NCBI GenBank assembly: GCA_018857735.1
Contig: JABMCL010001766.1
Coordinates: 893,001 to 957,000 of the forward strand
Direction: 5' to 3'
DNA length: 64,000 bases
Source of the DNA: Alviniconcha marisindica
Taxonomy: Eukaryota > Mollusca > Gastropoda > Provannidae
Each line of letters starts with the position of its first letter. Position 1 is the stretch's first letter. Below are positions 34,756 through 46,705 of the stretch, one piece after another. The notes under the pieces were generated by a model. It saw only the letters and a list, made by a program, of their open reading frames with translations. It had not been told where the DNA came from and ran no database searches. The translations under genes were made by a program, and so were the position numbers.

Positions 34756-35100
34756 CTGAAAGTCATAAGCAAACTGGTGCAAACACCTTTTAACAATCCG
34801 AAAGCCATGATTGTGCTGTTAAAATATGCTAAAAGGTGCAAATGTTTTGGAAACCAAGCCACAAACATCTTCACAACCTGATGCCTTGATTTTGATGCAA
34901 AGTGTACAGGCGGTATACACAAAAAGTGCAAATACCTTTGAAAAAAGGCACAAACATCTTAACAACTTGGTATCTTGATTTTGCTGTGAAGGGCATGTTA
35001 AAAAGGTGTAATGTCTTGGAAACAAAGCCAAAATATATTAACAACCTGATGCCTTGATTGTGCTGTGAAGCGTATGCTCCAAGATGCAAAAGCCGTAACA
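34756..35100. repeat. Degenerate intronic tandem repeat, about 75-95 bp x 4
   Basis: Copies share ACAAACATCTTMACAACYTG, TGCCTTGATTKTGCTGTGAA and RAAAGGTGCAAA-type blocks at about 34780, 34861, 34951 and 35028. It starts next to the exon 8 acceptor, but I see no exon bases in the unit. Confidence 0.75.
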
Positions 35101-37067
35101 AGATGCATCAATTACACTGTATTAAAAATAAAAAATAAATCCATGGAGCATCAATTACACTGTATTAAAAAAAAAAAAATCCATGGAGCATACAGATAGA
35201 GAAGAAACAGTTGTGCAGTACTGCAGAGGAACATGTCAAGAAGAAAAAGTCATAAAGCAATCAGCATCACATTTGCTCCTGTCTTTCATGAAACACTTTT
35301 CAGTTCCCAATTTTTGCAATAAAAGAAAGGAAAACATCAACAAATAAACAAACCCCAACCATGACAGAAGTATATGAATCAGCAGATCTGCAAATCAGTA
35401 AATCTGGAATCTTTGTATCTGTCCATCTTGCATTTTCACCAATCTGAACACTAATCTGATCACTTTTCTATCAAGCTGTTTTCAGCTTAGTGCATTGGAT
35501 CTATTACTGCTTGCTACAGCATTTAATGTTGCAGACAAATGAGACAAGGTATTTCAACAAGATCATACCCAAAATATCAAACAGCTTGACAATAATAACA
35601 AAAAGCACAACACACACTGCTCATTATACATTCCTAAATAACATTTGACAAGAAACAGCCTTCAAAGAAACAGACTGCAACTCCAACAGACCATAAAGCA
35701 CGAGCAGTAATAACAGACTATTCACAAAGTATGTAATAAAATGCACCCCACTCTCCCATTGTTCAGCCATCAATTTATGTGACATGAGGCAATAACGCAT
35801 AAATAGTACGTACATGTAGTAGAAAAATATACAGGAAAACCGACACACTTTGTACTTTCGCTAAAAACTGCCCAAGAAAACTAGCACATTTTGTACCTTT
35901 GCTAAAAACTTCCCAGTGACAAACAACTGCTATCAAACAGCTGCCATCACAAATTGAATGTCTGAGCACAAGGAGAGTGGTGGAATCTTCAAACCATGCT
36001 GAATGATCTCTAACAAAAAACAATCAAACAAACAAACAAAAAACAAACAAAATGAGCCTTCTCTATAAACAGAGAAAACACCATCTCAAACCCAATGAGA
36101 AAATGTCTATGAAACACTCTTGGGAATTAAAACAAAGAAAGGAACACAAATCACCAACTTGCCAGGAAAAGTAACACAGATCATTAACGTATTTGACTGG
36201 GAAAATATTATCTCCTGGGCATCATTTTTGTTACAGTATATATACACACGTGGAAGCAAATTCCATTCCAAGGGTGAGAATATATCTACAATGATAGTCA
36301 GGTAACCTATGGAATACTTTCTTTTTCTATCAAAAAGAGATATATCTACTCCATCCTACACTGAGAACTTTAAACACAAGTCTCTACACCACAGCAATCC
36401 TTCCATATTGTTGGTGCTACAGGCAAAGGGAAAAGAAGAAGAAAGAATTTAAAAAAGATAATTTTTATTATCTTGTTTTTAAAGCATGACAAGGTCAAAC
36501 ATTCAAGGGTCTGGAAGGATTAAAAAAAAAAAAAAGCAGGGTAAGGATTTCTCACTAAGGTCCCACAGCATGTTCCATTGGTGGGTATTACTCTGTACCC
36601 CACAGCATACTTTCTGGCCTAGTTGGTTTTAAGCCAAAAGTTCTTCTGCATGGTGGAAAAACAAACTCCACTGCATTTTCATTTGGTGGGTTTTATTCTG
36701 TGCACCAGAGCATTTTCCATCAGTGGGTGTCATTATTTTTCAAACACAACATAATTTGTTTAGGTTTAAATAACCGCACACTGTGCAAATAAAGAAAGTA
36801 CTGAAGCGCACAACTATTCCTCACACTGAACACCAGCCTGGCTTTGAAATAAGGTGATTTTGCTGTGCTGTTTTTAAATCACTCAGCTAATCTTGAGAAC
36901 TACAGTATCATAATGCATCACACAAAAGGGTTGACCAAAGTGGTGAAACTGGACAAAATCCAAAGGTTACCAAAACAGAAGGAGGGTTAAATCAAAAGAG
37001 AACACAGCCCACACAAAAAGTGCCACAACACTGGCATGACACAACGTCACTTCAATATCAGACAAAC
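35101..37067 (-). other. ANK: Intron 7-8, remainder
   Basis: A+T-rich. A short direct repeat lies at 35108-35190 (TACACTGTATTAAAAA with ATCCATGGAGCAT). No other element or exon recognised. Confidence 0.55.
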
Positions 37068-37097
37068 CTTGGTGGTGTCGTTAACCAGACCTCCGGT
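37068..37097 (-). CDS. ANK: Ankyrin exon 7: 30-bp microexon between ANK repeats 6 and 7
   Basis: 30 bp, phase 0 to 0, encoding TGGLVNDTTK. Acceptor CCACTCATAG, donor AAG|GTTTGT. Vertebrate ankyrins carry a short insert at exactly this place (MMVNRTTE) before [14 protein letters not shown], and the VN.TT core is shared. It may be skipped without changing the frame. Confidence 0.82.
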
Positions 37098-38113
37098 CTA
37101 TGAGTGGCATGAAAAGGCAGAGAGACAGGACGGTTAGTAAGATGTCAAATGATGTGTCAGTGATTCTCACAGAACACCAATCAAAACACACAACAATATC
37201 AACTGTTTTCTCTCAAAACAACTGTTGTGGAGACCTGGCGTGTCTGCTGAAGTATTAAAATTGTAGTTATTTTTGTGGCTCAAAATAACAGTTTATAAAA
37301 AACACAACCTATTCCATCGCTTTAAACAGTAACACCTGTCTCTTCTGCAGAAGCTCAATGGCATGATTACACAGTTCATTTTAAAGGAAATTCCAAGCCA
37401 TTTTCAAGATACTAAAAACCTTACAACACTTAACAAGTCAGTGATCAATATCATCATCCCATGCTGGTACCAGGCATAACCACATATGACATAAAGCTGT
37501 TAACAGAAAGTTCAGAACATACTCTTCAAACAAATACAGACGCACATACTCTTCAAACAAATACAGACACGATCAGGGATCAATATCTCTAGACAGCGAA
37601 TGCTGGTGTAATCACTTTTAGTTATATGATGTAAAGTTGTTACCACAAAGTTCAGAGCGCGCACTCTCCAAACAAATACATATGTGATCAGTGATCAATA
37701 TCTCTAGTGAATGCTGGTGTAATCACTTTTAGTTATATAATGTACAGTTGTTACCACAAAGTTCAGAACAGACACTCTTCAAACAAACGCAGATGTGATC
37801 AGTGATCAATATCTCTAGCATATGCTGGTGTAATCACTTCACTTTTAGTTATATGACATAAAGTTCTGACCACAAAGTTCAGAACACAGACTCTTCAAAC
37901 AAACACAGATGTGATCACTAACAGCCACTCACTATTCAAAGAGGCTGTGCAGACTCACAGCATAAACACAAAATGGAAAACTTCATGAAATGCAGCCTAG
38001 CTACACAGTGTTTGTGATGGTGATGTGATGTTTTCTCTGGAAAAGTTACCTGTAAAAGTTGAACAGACAAGACACACAGCCTCCTAACCCAACCACCATG
38101 CACCTATTCTCAC
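37098..38113 (-). other. ANK: Intron 6-7
   Basis: Holds the 113-bp array at 37436-37925. Otherwise nothing. Confidence 0.6.
37436..37925. repeat. Tandem repeat, about 113 bp x 4.5
   Basis: The unit includes GTGATCAGTGATCAATATCT, ATGCTGGTGTAATCACTTTT and GTTCAGAACA..ACTCTTCAAA. The GTTCAGA landmark occurs at 37510, 37650, 37761 and 37876. Confidence 0.92.
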
Positions 38114-38302
38114 CTTGGTCTGCATGTCAACGTTGTTCTGCTCGTTCTGCAGCAGCAGAGCAGCTGACTTGACGTCGTCTTTCTTGGCAGCAATGTGAAG
38201 GGCAGGCAGACGCACCTTGCCCTTCGTGTCGTGCTCCAGAAGCACACTGACCACACGGTCGTGACCCTGCTGCAGAGCCACTGCCAGGGGAGTGAACCCA
38301 TC
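38114..38302 (-). CDS. ANK: Ankyrin exon 6: ANK repeats 5-6
   Basis: 189 bp (63 codons), phase 0 to 0. Encodes [20 protein letters not shown], then the short loop [20 protein letters not shown] and ends NNVDMQTK. The shortened 63-residue pair with [14 protein letters not shown] is unique to repeats 5-6 of canonical ankyrins. Acceptor GACTCCAG, donor AAG|GTGAGA. Confidence 0.98.
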
Positions 38303-38949
38303 CTGGAGTCACAAAAGTATAAGGCTTGTCAAAAAAAGTAACAAATTTGGGGGTGGGGTGTGGGGGGTGGGGGCGTGGGAGGGGGCTCTCCAGAAACACA
38401 AGATACAAGTTTCTTCTTAATGTACATGAACTGTGCCAAGACTGTCATGTCTGAGTTGAGCGTGGAGGCACCCCACAAAAATTCAACTGTTATTTTTTGT
38501 TTGAATATGAATGCTTGTCAAGTGGCTCATCTTGTAAAGAGCCCTAAGTGCTTCACCATGGTGACTACATAATGCTATGTGAAACTGCTGCTGCTTTGGC
38601 GCATGTTCTGCATACATCATACAACCCTGCACCAGATTACCGTGTCACTTTCCTTGAAATGTCAAATCACTTCCATTCAATTACAAGAATTCCCGCTACA
38701 GAAATACATCCTAAATCATATCATATGCATAAACTCCCAACATACAAATACCCTGCTTGGATTACTGAAGGATCTTGAAAGACTTTACAGTGAAAGTAAT
38801 GTTTTTCATCAAACCCAAATCTCATATTCTGAGTTTACAATGAAGGTAACATGATCCATCAAAGCCAGCTCTCAGCTTTGGAGTTTACAGTTTGAAACGC
38901 ATGGAACTGAAGCAGAAAGGCTTAATTTCTAAATCTCCAGCTGCCTGAC
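38303..38949 (-). other. ANK: Intron 5-6
   Basis: G-rich stretch at 38348-38390 on +; otherwise nothing recognised. Confidence 0.6.
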
Positions 38950-39048
38950 CTCAGTGGCCAGACTCTGGTTGGCCCCGTTGCTCAGAAGGAAGCGAACCAC
39001 TTCGGCATGACCCTCCTGCGCTGCCATGTACAGCGGTGTGAAGCCGGC
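38950..39048 (-). CDS. ANK: Ankyrin exon 5: ANK repeat 4
   Basis: 99 bp, phase 0 to 0. Encodes [20 protein letters not shown] and ends [16 protein letters not shown] and GANQSLATE are the repeat 4 signature. Acceptor GTTCCAG, donor GAG|GTCAGG. Confidence 0.98.
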
Positions 39049-40051
39049 CTGGAACACATCATCAGTGCATTGTTAATTTAACTCAACGACAGCAACACCC
39101 AGGGTTCCAACAAAAAATGTTTCACTCCAGAAATTCACAAACTTACAAGGCTCCAAATTTAAAGGCCAAATTTATAGATTATTTGCCTACATACTTTTAC
39201 TTCACCACAAGTGATCCATGTAAGTCCTCTGCTTCACTGTTCTGGTGCCAAAGTAGGTCTATTGCCATTTTCATGATTACAAGGTACATGTATACACATG
39301 ACAATGAGTATAGAGCTATTTAGCTAGTTATTCTCTAAGTAGAGGTACCACTGACTTTCCTGTTTGACAATGAGATCTCGAAATTCGCAAACTCTCAAAG
39401 ACTTCAGTTAAACTGTTCAGTTTTCAAATACTTCCAAGGCCCCCAAAATGGCAGGTAATTTTTTTCTAAACTTTCCAAGTCTGCAGGAACACTGAACAAC
39501 TCTTATACTGAACTGCACATGACTTCATTCTAGCATCTCTCATTCATTGCTTTCTCAGCAATGCATTCTGAGTTGAGAGTCTCTAAGTATACTAAAACTA
39601 AAGGTCGAAAAAATAAAGGAGCATGTCAATTGTCATGACAATCATGACCTTCCTTCAGTCCCCTTAAGTATCAACAAAAGCACCAATTCTTTCTCTCTCC
39701 TGCTGATTTATTTGCTTGTGCTAGAGCTGATATACTGCACAGGAGTTCCTCAGTAAAAATGCAGTTTATCATTCCTGGGGTTTGTGGTGGATTTTTATCA
39801 CCACAGGAGTTTATTTACATGCTTGTCATCCAAGCACATTCAGGTGGGTTTCCTGCACTATTTCCGGTTTCCAGGACTTATATTCATACACACATTAATG
39901 CTGTGCATGAAATCAGTAAATGGTATGCACGCAGTCACTTCCAAATTATATCTCTTATCTATCAGAAGTCCCCAGAGTGGTAAACTGCACTTTTACCCTT
40001 TTTTGATCTCTGTAGATATGTAAATTATATATAACTGTCTGATGATCAGAC
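39049..40051 (-). other. ANK: Intron 4-5
   Basis: Holds the diverged MITE at 39100-39494; remainder unremarkable. Confidence 0.6.
39100..39494. mobile_element. MITE, second copy of the 15313-15712 family (diverged)
   Basis: Starts CAGGGTTCC and ends GGAACACTG (one mismatch to the inverse), 395 bp. Shared interior blocks in order: TTTCACTCCAGAAATTCACAAACTT-like, CCACAAGTGAT.CATGTA, CTTCACTGTTC.GG, TTGACA..GA, and CAAACT.TCAAAGACTT. Confidence 0.72.
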
Positions 40052-40150
40052 CTGGGCCTGAAGGTTGACGTGAGCCCCATTGTCAACCAGGATCTTGACG
40101 ATCTCCTCATGGCCAGCTAGGGATGCGATGTGCAACGCTGTGTTCCCTTT
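40052..40150 (-). CDS. ANK: Ankyrin exon 4: ANK repeat 3
   Basis: 99 bp, phase 0 to 0. Encodes [20 protein letters not shown] and ends [20 protein letters not shown] is the repeat 3 signature. Acceptor GTGTGTGCAG, donor CAG|GTCTGA. The acceptor's pyrimidine tract is a short GT repeat. Confidence 0.98.
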
Positions 40151-40741
40151 CTGCACACACACACGCACACACACACACACCTTTAAAACTCATGCATTTC
40201 ATAAGCAACTAAAACAAACATGTTACGTATCAATCCAACACCATATCAGGCTACCAAGTCAGTTGCTACAAAAATAAAAGTAAGCTGTTTAGTATCAACT
40301 ATCATGTACATTATAAATGAAGTTTATCGTTAATATGTTATGATACATACATGTTTTATAAACCATGAATAAAGACACACTCCAAATGGCTACAGGTACA
40401 AAGTATGACTACTCATGGAAACCCAGGGGCTGTAACAGAGTCTGCTTATAATGTTATTGTTACATCTTGTAATTATTGGACTTTTTCTGTACATCTTTAC
40501 TTCACTGGTCTACTTGCACCAAAATATTTTTCCAATGCTGCCCAAACAGAAGAATCTGGCTTATGTAGAGTCACAAAGACAGAACTTCATTTTTACTATT
40601 TTGTGAAGATGACAATCACAGCTGCTGCAGCAAAAAAACATTGTTATGATCACAGGTGACTCATACATTCAGGCAGCCTAGATATCAAATTCACACCAAG
40701 TACATTACCACAACCCTAGCAATGTGCCGCCCCATACTGAC
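40151..40741 (-). other. ANK: Intron 3-4
   Basis: Nothing recognised apart from the short CA run at 40153-40180. Confidence 0.6.
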
Positions 40742-40840
40742 CTTGGTGGCAGCCTCAACGTTAGCGCCACGTCGCAGCAGCTCTGTCACGATGTTCACGT
40801 GGCCTTCCTTGGAGGCCAGGTGAAGAGCGTTCAGCCCATT
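40742..40840 (-). CDS. ANK: Ankyrin exon 3: ANK repeat 2
   Basis: 99 bp, phase 0 to 0. Encodes [20 protein letters not shown] and ends [20 protein letters not shown] is invariant in repeat 2 of animal ankyrins. Acceptor GTGTTTCAG, donor AAG|GTCAGT. Confidence 0.98.
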
Positions 40841-41679
40841 CTGAAACACATCACCATCTCATGAGGGATATCATCCCTGCTACAATCCATTCATTTATCT
40901 GAACATTGTGCCTAGTTCTGAACTAACAATAAAACCAGAGGCTACCTCACGAGTATTCAGCCCACCCTACAGTCTACATAATATCACTATACTAGAACAT
41001 CAATACAAGTATGTTACATACATGTATGTATTGCAAGAACAACAGGGGGCTGGCTCATACCTGGCATTCAGCTTATTCTGAAGCGAAGCAGAATACATGA
41101 CGTGTTCCAAATCTGTGGTCCCCCTCCCCAAAAACACACCCACACAACAACAACAACAGCAACAAAACACTTTCACACTTCAAACTCCACATCAGGTACC
41201 ACTCCAATTTGTTCCAAACCATTGTTTCTTCAAGACCCCATTAATGAAAACATTCCAAATTCTTGCAATGCAGGTTACTAATATTAATACCAGGCATTCC
41301 CCCAGATCTTCCTCTGTGTGTTTTCTTCAGGCACCTGGTATTGTATCTCATTCACTGACTGAGTCATTGACATTGTATTTGTACAAATTGTAGGTGTGCA
41401 GTGAAATGATCAGGTAATGTGTGGCCCAGACTCCCCCGATGATTGCAGCTTCAGTTCAATCCAAAATTCAGTTAGTTTTGCTGGACTTCTTAATCTTATG
41501 TGCCTGATGTGTTCTGGTTTTACACAAAGGAAAATCACTGTACTGGTACTATACTATATTCATCAGATTCCTCATTTCCATTCTAGTATTTTGTACACAT
41601 CTTTTGTTGTTGTTTTGACTTGCAAACATTCTCTTGATTTTCACTGTTGTGGTGACTACAGCTTCCAGTGGCAACTGAC
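40841..41679 (-). other. ANK: Intron 2-3
   Basis: Nothing recognised. The open frame at 41417-41965 on + is antisense to exon 2 and not coding. Confidence 0.6.
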
Positions 41680-41781
41680 CGGGTTGCTTGTGTTGATGTC
41701 GGTGCTTCCCTTGAGGTACTCCAGTACTTCCTGCAGGTTTCCATCCCGTGCAGCTCGCAGAAACCCTGCGTTTCCGTCACT
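41680..41781 (-). CDS. ANK: Ankyrin exon 2: ANK repeat 1
   Basis: 102 bp (34 codons), phase 0 to 0. Encodes [20 protein letters not shown], then [14 protein letters not shown]. The motif FLRAARxGNLxxVLxxL opens the repeat domain in all canonical ankyrins. Acceptor TGCTTGCAG, donor CCG|GTCAGT. All alternative first exons must join here; both E1a and E1b end in the required phase 0. Confidence 0.96.
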
Positions 41782-41971
41782 CTGCAAGCACACAACACAC
41801 AGATCATTAGAACACTGTTACCACCACGCACACCAACAGAACACCATCACAACATACACACCACTAAAACATAAAGTACCATCACACCAGAGGTACAAAC
41901 AATTCTCACCAAATCAGACAGGTCTCTGTCATTCAGAATACAGAATCTTTATTGTCTATGAATAAATTCAC

Positions 41972-42045
41972 TGAGGTACTCCAGTACTTCCTGCAGGTTT
42001 CCATCCCACGCAGCTTGCAGAAACCCTGCGTTTCTGTCACTCTGC
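41972..42045 (-). pseudogene. Partial, decayed duplicate of exon 2
   Basis: About 74 bp closely match exon 2 from its acceptor (TGCAG then AGTGAC) to codon 24. It would read [20 protein letters not shown] then EYL, with Arg-to-Gln and Arg-to-Trp changes at conserved sites. The last ten codons and the donor are missing. It lies 190 bp upstream of the true exon on the transcript. Confidence 0.88.
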
Positions 42046-42185
42046 ATTCACTGTGTATCATGTTCTATGCAGGCTCAGATCAAAGAATTCTATGACCATA
42101 TCATTTCCTTATCAAACTTCAAAGACAGTCTATGCACCACAGTTACTGAGTTAGCCCAGGGAGGGAGTCTTCATATAATTTATAA

Positions 42186-42366
42186 CCCTTTCCCTGTTGT
42201 TAAGACATCATAATGATGTTCCTGGCAAAGTCCTGCTCAAATTCCAACTGTTGCGCATGCTCAGGAGAAGCAAACTTCCAGAAAATGAACAGTTTTGGTT
42301 GGCTGTGTGCAAGACTCTTCTTGGAAGGGATCACATAAGAAGCACACATTCCTTGCAGGGAAAGGG
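42186..42366. mobile_element. Short MITE with 11-bp perfect terminal inverted repeats
   Basis: CCCTTTCCCTG (42186-42196) and CAGGGAAAGGG (42356-42366) are exact inverse complements, 181 bp apart end to end. The interior shares GTCCTGCTC.AATTC and TGTT.G.CATGC with the element at 34148-34558. No coding capacity. Confidence 0.65.
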
Positions 42367-42741
42367 CTCAAAATAATGAGACCTAACTCTAAGCACCCTT
42401 CTGTGGTGAAGCCTCAAGCACTGTCCTGTAAATTAGTGGAGTCAATGTCAGCCAAGACTGTCTTGGTTGAAGCCTGCTGTCAACATACTCTGCTTAATGT
42501 GCAAGTTATTAGTAATATTACATTTACAGATAATAATTCTTACATGCAGAAATTAGTACTGCATTTTTAACCATATGTTTATCCCTCTGTAACTCAGTGA
42601 AGAACAATTATATATATATTATTATAATTATATAGTATATTTTTGAAAATACTGGTGAAGGGACCTTTACTGGCAGGTGTGGTCACATACTATAATATCA
42701 CATACTATAAGGGATGACAATCCCCCCCCCCCCAAAAAAAA

Positions 42742-42772
<31 letters not shown>

Positions 42773-43739
42773 ACAACACACACACAACAAACAGAAACAA
42801 ACACAACCAACAAACCACAAACAACAACAACAAAACACAAACATAAAACAAAAACACATACAATAGCACATTAGCAGCACCATTACCATCATTACAAGGC
42901 ATACAAATTAATGCCCCAGCACCCTATCACACCAGTTACTGCCATAATGAGGAAAGGTGGGTCTGCAAATCAATACAAGAAAACAACAGAGAAACAAAAC
43001 CAGAAACATAAACTGTGCCTATTGTTGTCTGCAACAGTCTGCTTCTACATCATCACAATGAGAAATTGATTTTTGCATTTCTGCCTCTCATATTCCTAAC
43101 AGCATTTAGCAGTCAGTGGTTCTGATGATACCTACAACTACAAGCAAACTGTTTTGCACTGTTTTCTGCTGAACAGCATCTTTCTGATGAGCTGAGCCTG
43201 GCGCAAGTTATTTTTGTTAATAACAAAGAATTGAAAACAGACAGAAAATACAAAACAAAATAACAAAAACAAAAAATACACAAAAGCAATCACCGACTAG
43301 CGACTAGCCAACTGTATCATTCATTCAAGGGCAGACTGGGCTGGCTGCATGAATAGCATCCATCATGGGCAGTAGAACTAGCAGTGCTGTGTGGCCTGCT
43401 GCATAATTGACTGGTCTATTGATCTGCCTGCCTCTGTGGACCTGATCATCAATCCCCAGAAATGCAGGTCCAGCTTCAGTTCAACCCTTCTTCAGGATGC
43501 AAGTTGCAACTGTTTCACTGGTCAAAAAGGTCATTGGAACTGAGTGAGGGGGAGAGAATTTGTGTGTTTGTATACTGTTACTGTGTATATGTGTTCATGT
43601 ACAAGTGTGTGTGGGGGGGGGGGGGGGGGAGAGAAAGTGAAACCGAGAGAGAGAGTGTGTGTGTGTGTGTGTGAGTGCATGCGTGTGTGTGAGCATTATC
43701 ATGTTTATGCTACTGATGTCAATGACTTTGTTATTATTC
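42367..43739 (-). other. ANK: Intron 1, 3' part, low-complexity and unassigned
   Basis: Short TA run near 42610, C11-A9-(CA)n compound at 42722-42770 followed by AAC-rich DNA, and a G17 tract at 43613-43629. No exon. Confidence 0.6.
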
Positions 43740-43905
43740 ATTCATTTTACTGGTTTAACGCCCTGAAGGATGGGCAACAATGAGAATACCTTAATGTTTC
43801 ACTGATTGTGAGGGGCAGTCACAAAACAGTGTCCATAAATCACACCTTTTGAAGATCAAAGACCTGAACCACATGATCCCTTTGTGTGTTTACCCACAGG
43901 AGGAC
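43740..43905 (-). mobile_element. SINE family A, headless copy
   Basis: Matches the body of the 47858-48182 SINE in the same orientation: GATGGGCARCRATGAGA, ACAGTGTCCAYAAAYCACA and TTTTGAAGA blocks in order. The tRNA-like head is absent or mutated beyond recognition. Confidence 0.6.
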
Positions 43906-43979
43906 TTTCTGACTACTAGCCCTCTCCACAACATGCCACAAGAACTTTTAATTTGTTCCTTTCATTGCACTACAGTGGT

Positions 43980-44125
43980 GTAGGGTATCTGGTCACACAA
44001 CAGAAACTTAAGAACCAAACAAAATACCAACAGTTTTGGCAGACAGCTAAATAATAATAACCACATGCACACACACTCTCTCTCTCTCGGTTCTTAAGTT
44101 TCTGTTGTGTGACCAGATACCCTAC
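43980..44125. repeat. Perfect 37-bp inverted repeat with 72-base loop
   Basis: The arms at 43980-44016 and 44089-44125 are exact inverse complements over all 37 bases (TAGGGTATCTGGTCACACAA within the left arm). Similarity ends abruptly outside. The loop contains a short CT run. Transcribed from either strand, it would fold into a long perfect hairpin. Confidence 0.97.
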
Positions 44126-45377
44126 AGGAGACAGCGGCAACACACACACACACTCAAAATGCTTCCAAATCAACTGCTCTTGGCTTGCTGAATCGCAGGG
44201 GCAAAATGAAGGGGGGTGCGGAATGAAGGGGCAGGGGGGTTGGGGGTGGGGGGGTGAAGCCAAAGACGACTGACGTCATGTCTGGTGAGCTCTGGCCATC
44301 TCCTCTCAATCGATTTTCTTCCTTCTCAGACCACGTCAGCCCCGGCAACCTCGAATCTGGCCACCAGGGAGGCAGCCTTGTGAGACCCGAGAAGCGGGAC
44401 TGGGGCACTGAGCTGCACTGTTTACAGAGCTCGCCGTCGAAGAGAGGCAGAGAAGCAGGAGGACGAGATAAGCGAAGAAATTGCTGATTAATCAGATCAG
44501 ATCCACAAGAAGATGCCTACTCGGCATCTACCGAGGTTGCATGACCTTGGCGCATCACCTGGTCAAGCCTCTGGAAAGCGCAAACACTTCGGGTTATGCG
44601 GGGCCTGTGCTGCCCTCTTGCATTTCGGACACACAGGGTGGGCCTGCTTGAAGTTCAACTGACCAAGGGCTGCTTCAAGTTCAACAGACCCCTCACCCCC
44701 CTCCACATACCTACCTCCTACCTCAATTTAAGCCCCCTAACTACCTCATTCCGCCCCCACCCGATTCCCCCATTGCCTCCTGTCCACACGTCCGCACAAC
44801 CCTACTGTGCGCTCTCACGCAGCAAACCACCTCACGTCATAATCATGATAACGTCATAATCTTCAGCATACTGAAGCGGGACATTATTTTAATGGAAGAA
44901 GACGACTAGAGACTACACTACATTGCTGGAATATCTCCGGACAGGCCAAGCCTCTGACCGGGTGTCATCGATTAACCAAGTCACAAGCCAACTGCCGTGT
45001 GCAGTCACGCAATGGTAAGCCGGCCCGCCTGGCAAATTGAAATGTCGGTCCGTATAAAACTGCGGTGCGCAGTCATGCAAAAATTATAGCTGAAAGTTCG
45101 AAAGGACAGTTTCTGAGTCACGTCCCACGCAAAGCAAGTGTATTACATGAACCCTCCGACCTTTCGACGTGCTCAGTACAGTGTGCCGTGATGGAGTTAT
45201 GCAATGACTCGACGATCTCATCGATCTACAAATCGAAGTCGGTCATATTATACATACCCGGATGACACCCACACAAAGAAAAGACAAAATGGCTTCTGCT
45301 GTGCACGCAATGAAAACAAAAGAAGGCGTTTAACAGACACAGGTGTGACTAATATTATATCATCAAGATAAATTAAC

Positions 45378-45382
<5 letters not shown>
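44126..45382. other. CpG-rich part of intron 1
   Basis: From about 44.2 kb CpG becomes frequent. A full CRE palindrome TGACGTCA lies at 44271-44278. Open frames at 44154-44487 on both strands are short and unsupported, and no element or exon is assigned. Confidence 0.5.
44271..44278. promoter_or_regulatory. Consensus CRE (TGACGTCA)
   Basis: A full 8-bp CREB/ATF palindrome inside intron 1, in a locally CpG-rich stretch. A second one lies at 56668-56675. Function not shown. Confidence 0.35.

Positions 45383-45474
<92 letters not shown>
45383..45474. repeat. Compound (TC)n-(CA)n microsatellite
   Basis: TC array 45383-45425, then CA array 45427-45474. Confidence 0.97.
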
Positions 45475-45476
<2 letters not shown>

Positions 45477-46666
45477 TTCACCCTCAAAATTAATTCTACT
45501 AGACCCAGACCAGTACTATGTATACCGGTTTTTAGCAGGACTAACGAACAAACAGAAAACAAAACAAACAAAAACCATGCTCCCTAGGACTGCAAAGGTT
45601 TCGATCAGCCCATTTCGACCAGGTCGGAGCAACGAGTCTGAACGGCACGTTTCCCTCCGCTAATGGCAGTTGATGGGACCCATTAAACGAGGCAGAAAAA
45701 CGCCAAACGCCCATGCCTAGTAACGACCTCACCATTGTGTGAATGTCCTGTGTAGCCGATGGCGAATGGACAAAACCCAGCAGACACGACTCATTCGCTC
45801 AGCCAACAGCAACCTCTCCCTCTCTCTCTCTCTCTCTCCCTCAGGCCCCCAAAACACCAGCAGAAAACAGCGGCGGAACAGAAACGCATCTGCTCATTCA
45901 CCCTACTGATATTTTCTGCTGCTATGCTGGTTATGCCAGCTGCACAATAGCCTAGTGTAGCCATGGCAACGGCTCTTGACTCAGCGGGAGGGTACAGATC
46001 CGACATGTGATGGCGGTACAAGTGGGTGCAAAGTGAAACGTAGCCTACTTTTCGTGTCTGTGCAGTGCGAGCATTCGCATGCAGGTAAACGAATGCACTT
46101 CAGCTTGGTAGGCAAACGACAAACACACCACTGTGAAATGGATGAACAGGATTTTTACGTACGCCGCGGGAAAAAACAAACAAAAAACAAAACAAACAAA
46201 ACGCGGTTTTTGTTTTGTTTTGTTTTTCACCGGATGGCAAGTGTTGAGTTCCTGGGGCGAAATAACAATTCTGACTCTGCCGTCACACAAAGCGCACACA
46301 ACCATTATTGTTCGCGAGACTGACTAAAACAACAAAATGGCCGCCCAGAAGAAAAACATGGTGCGGTTTATCACTGCAACTGCACCGGCTGCAGCGCACT
46401 CTCCTCTCCTCAGCAAAATAATGTCGGCTGATAAAAAGGGGGATATGACGTGTCACAATTCAACGGTGTGAATATCGAAGAAGGCGGACGGGGAGGAGGG
46501 AGGAGGAGCTGTATCCCGACAGCATAATCCCAAATCTTTCGTGCGAAAATTAAAACTCGTTCTGATAGTGTTGCATCCCCTCCAGCCCCCACCTAAAAAA
46601 CAACGAAAAACTCCAAAATATGCATTATACTACAGTGCAACTTGGGCCATACAGAACGATCTTTTT

Positions 46667-46705
<39 letters not shown>

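Noticed and set aside
41417..41965. 182-codon frame on +
   Set aside because: Antisense to exon 2; kept open by the codon bias of the real exon.
44154..44859. GC-rich frames on both strands, possible gene
   Set aside because: Short, no domain, and codon use not distinct from the CpG-rich intron around them.
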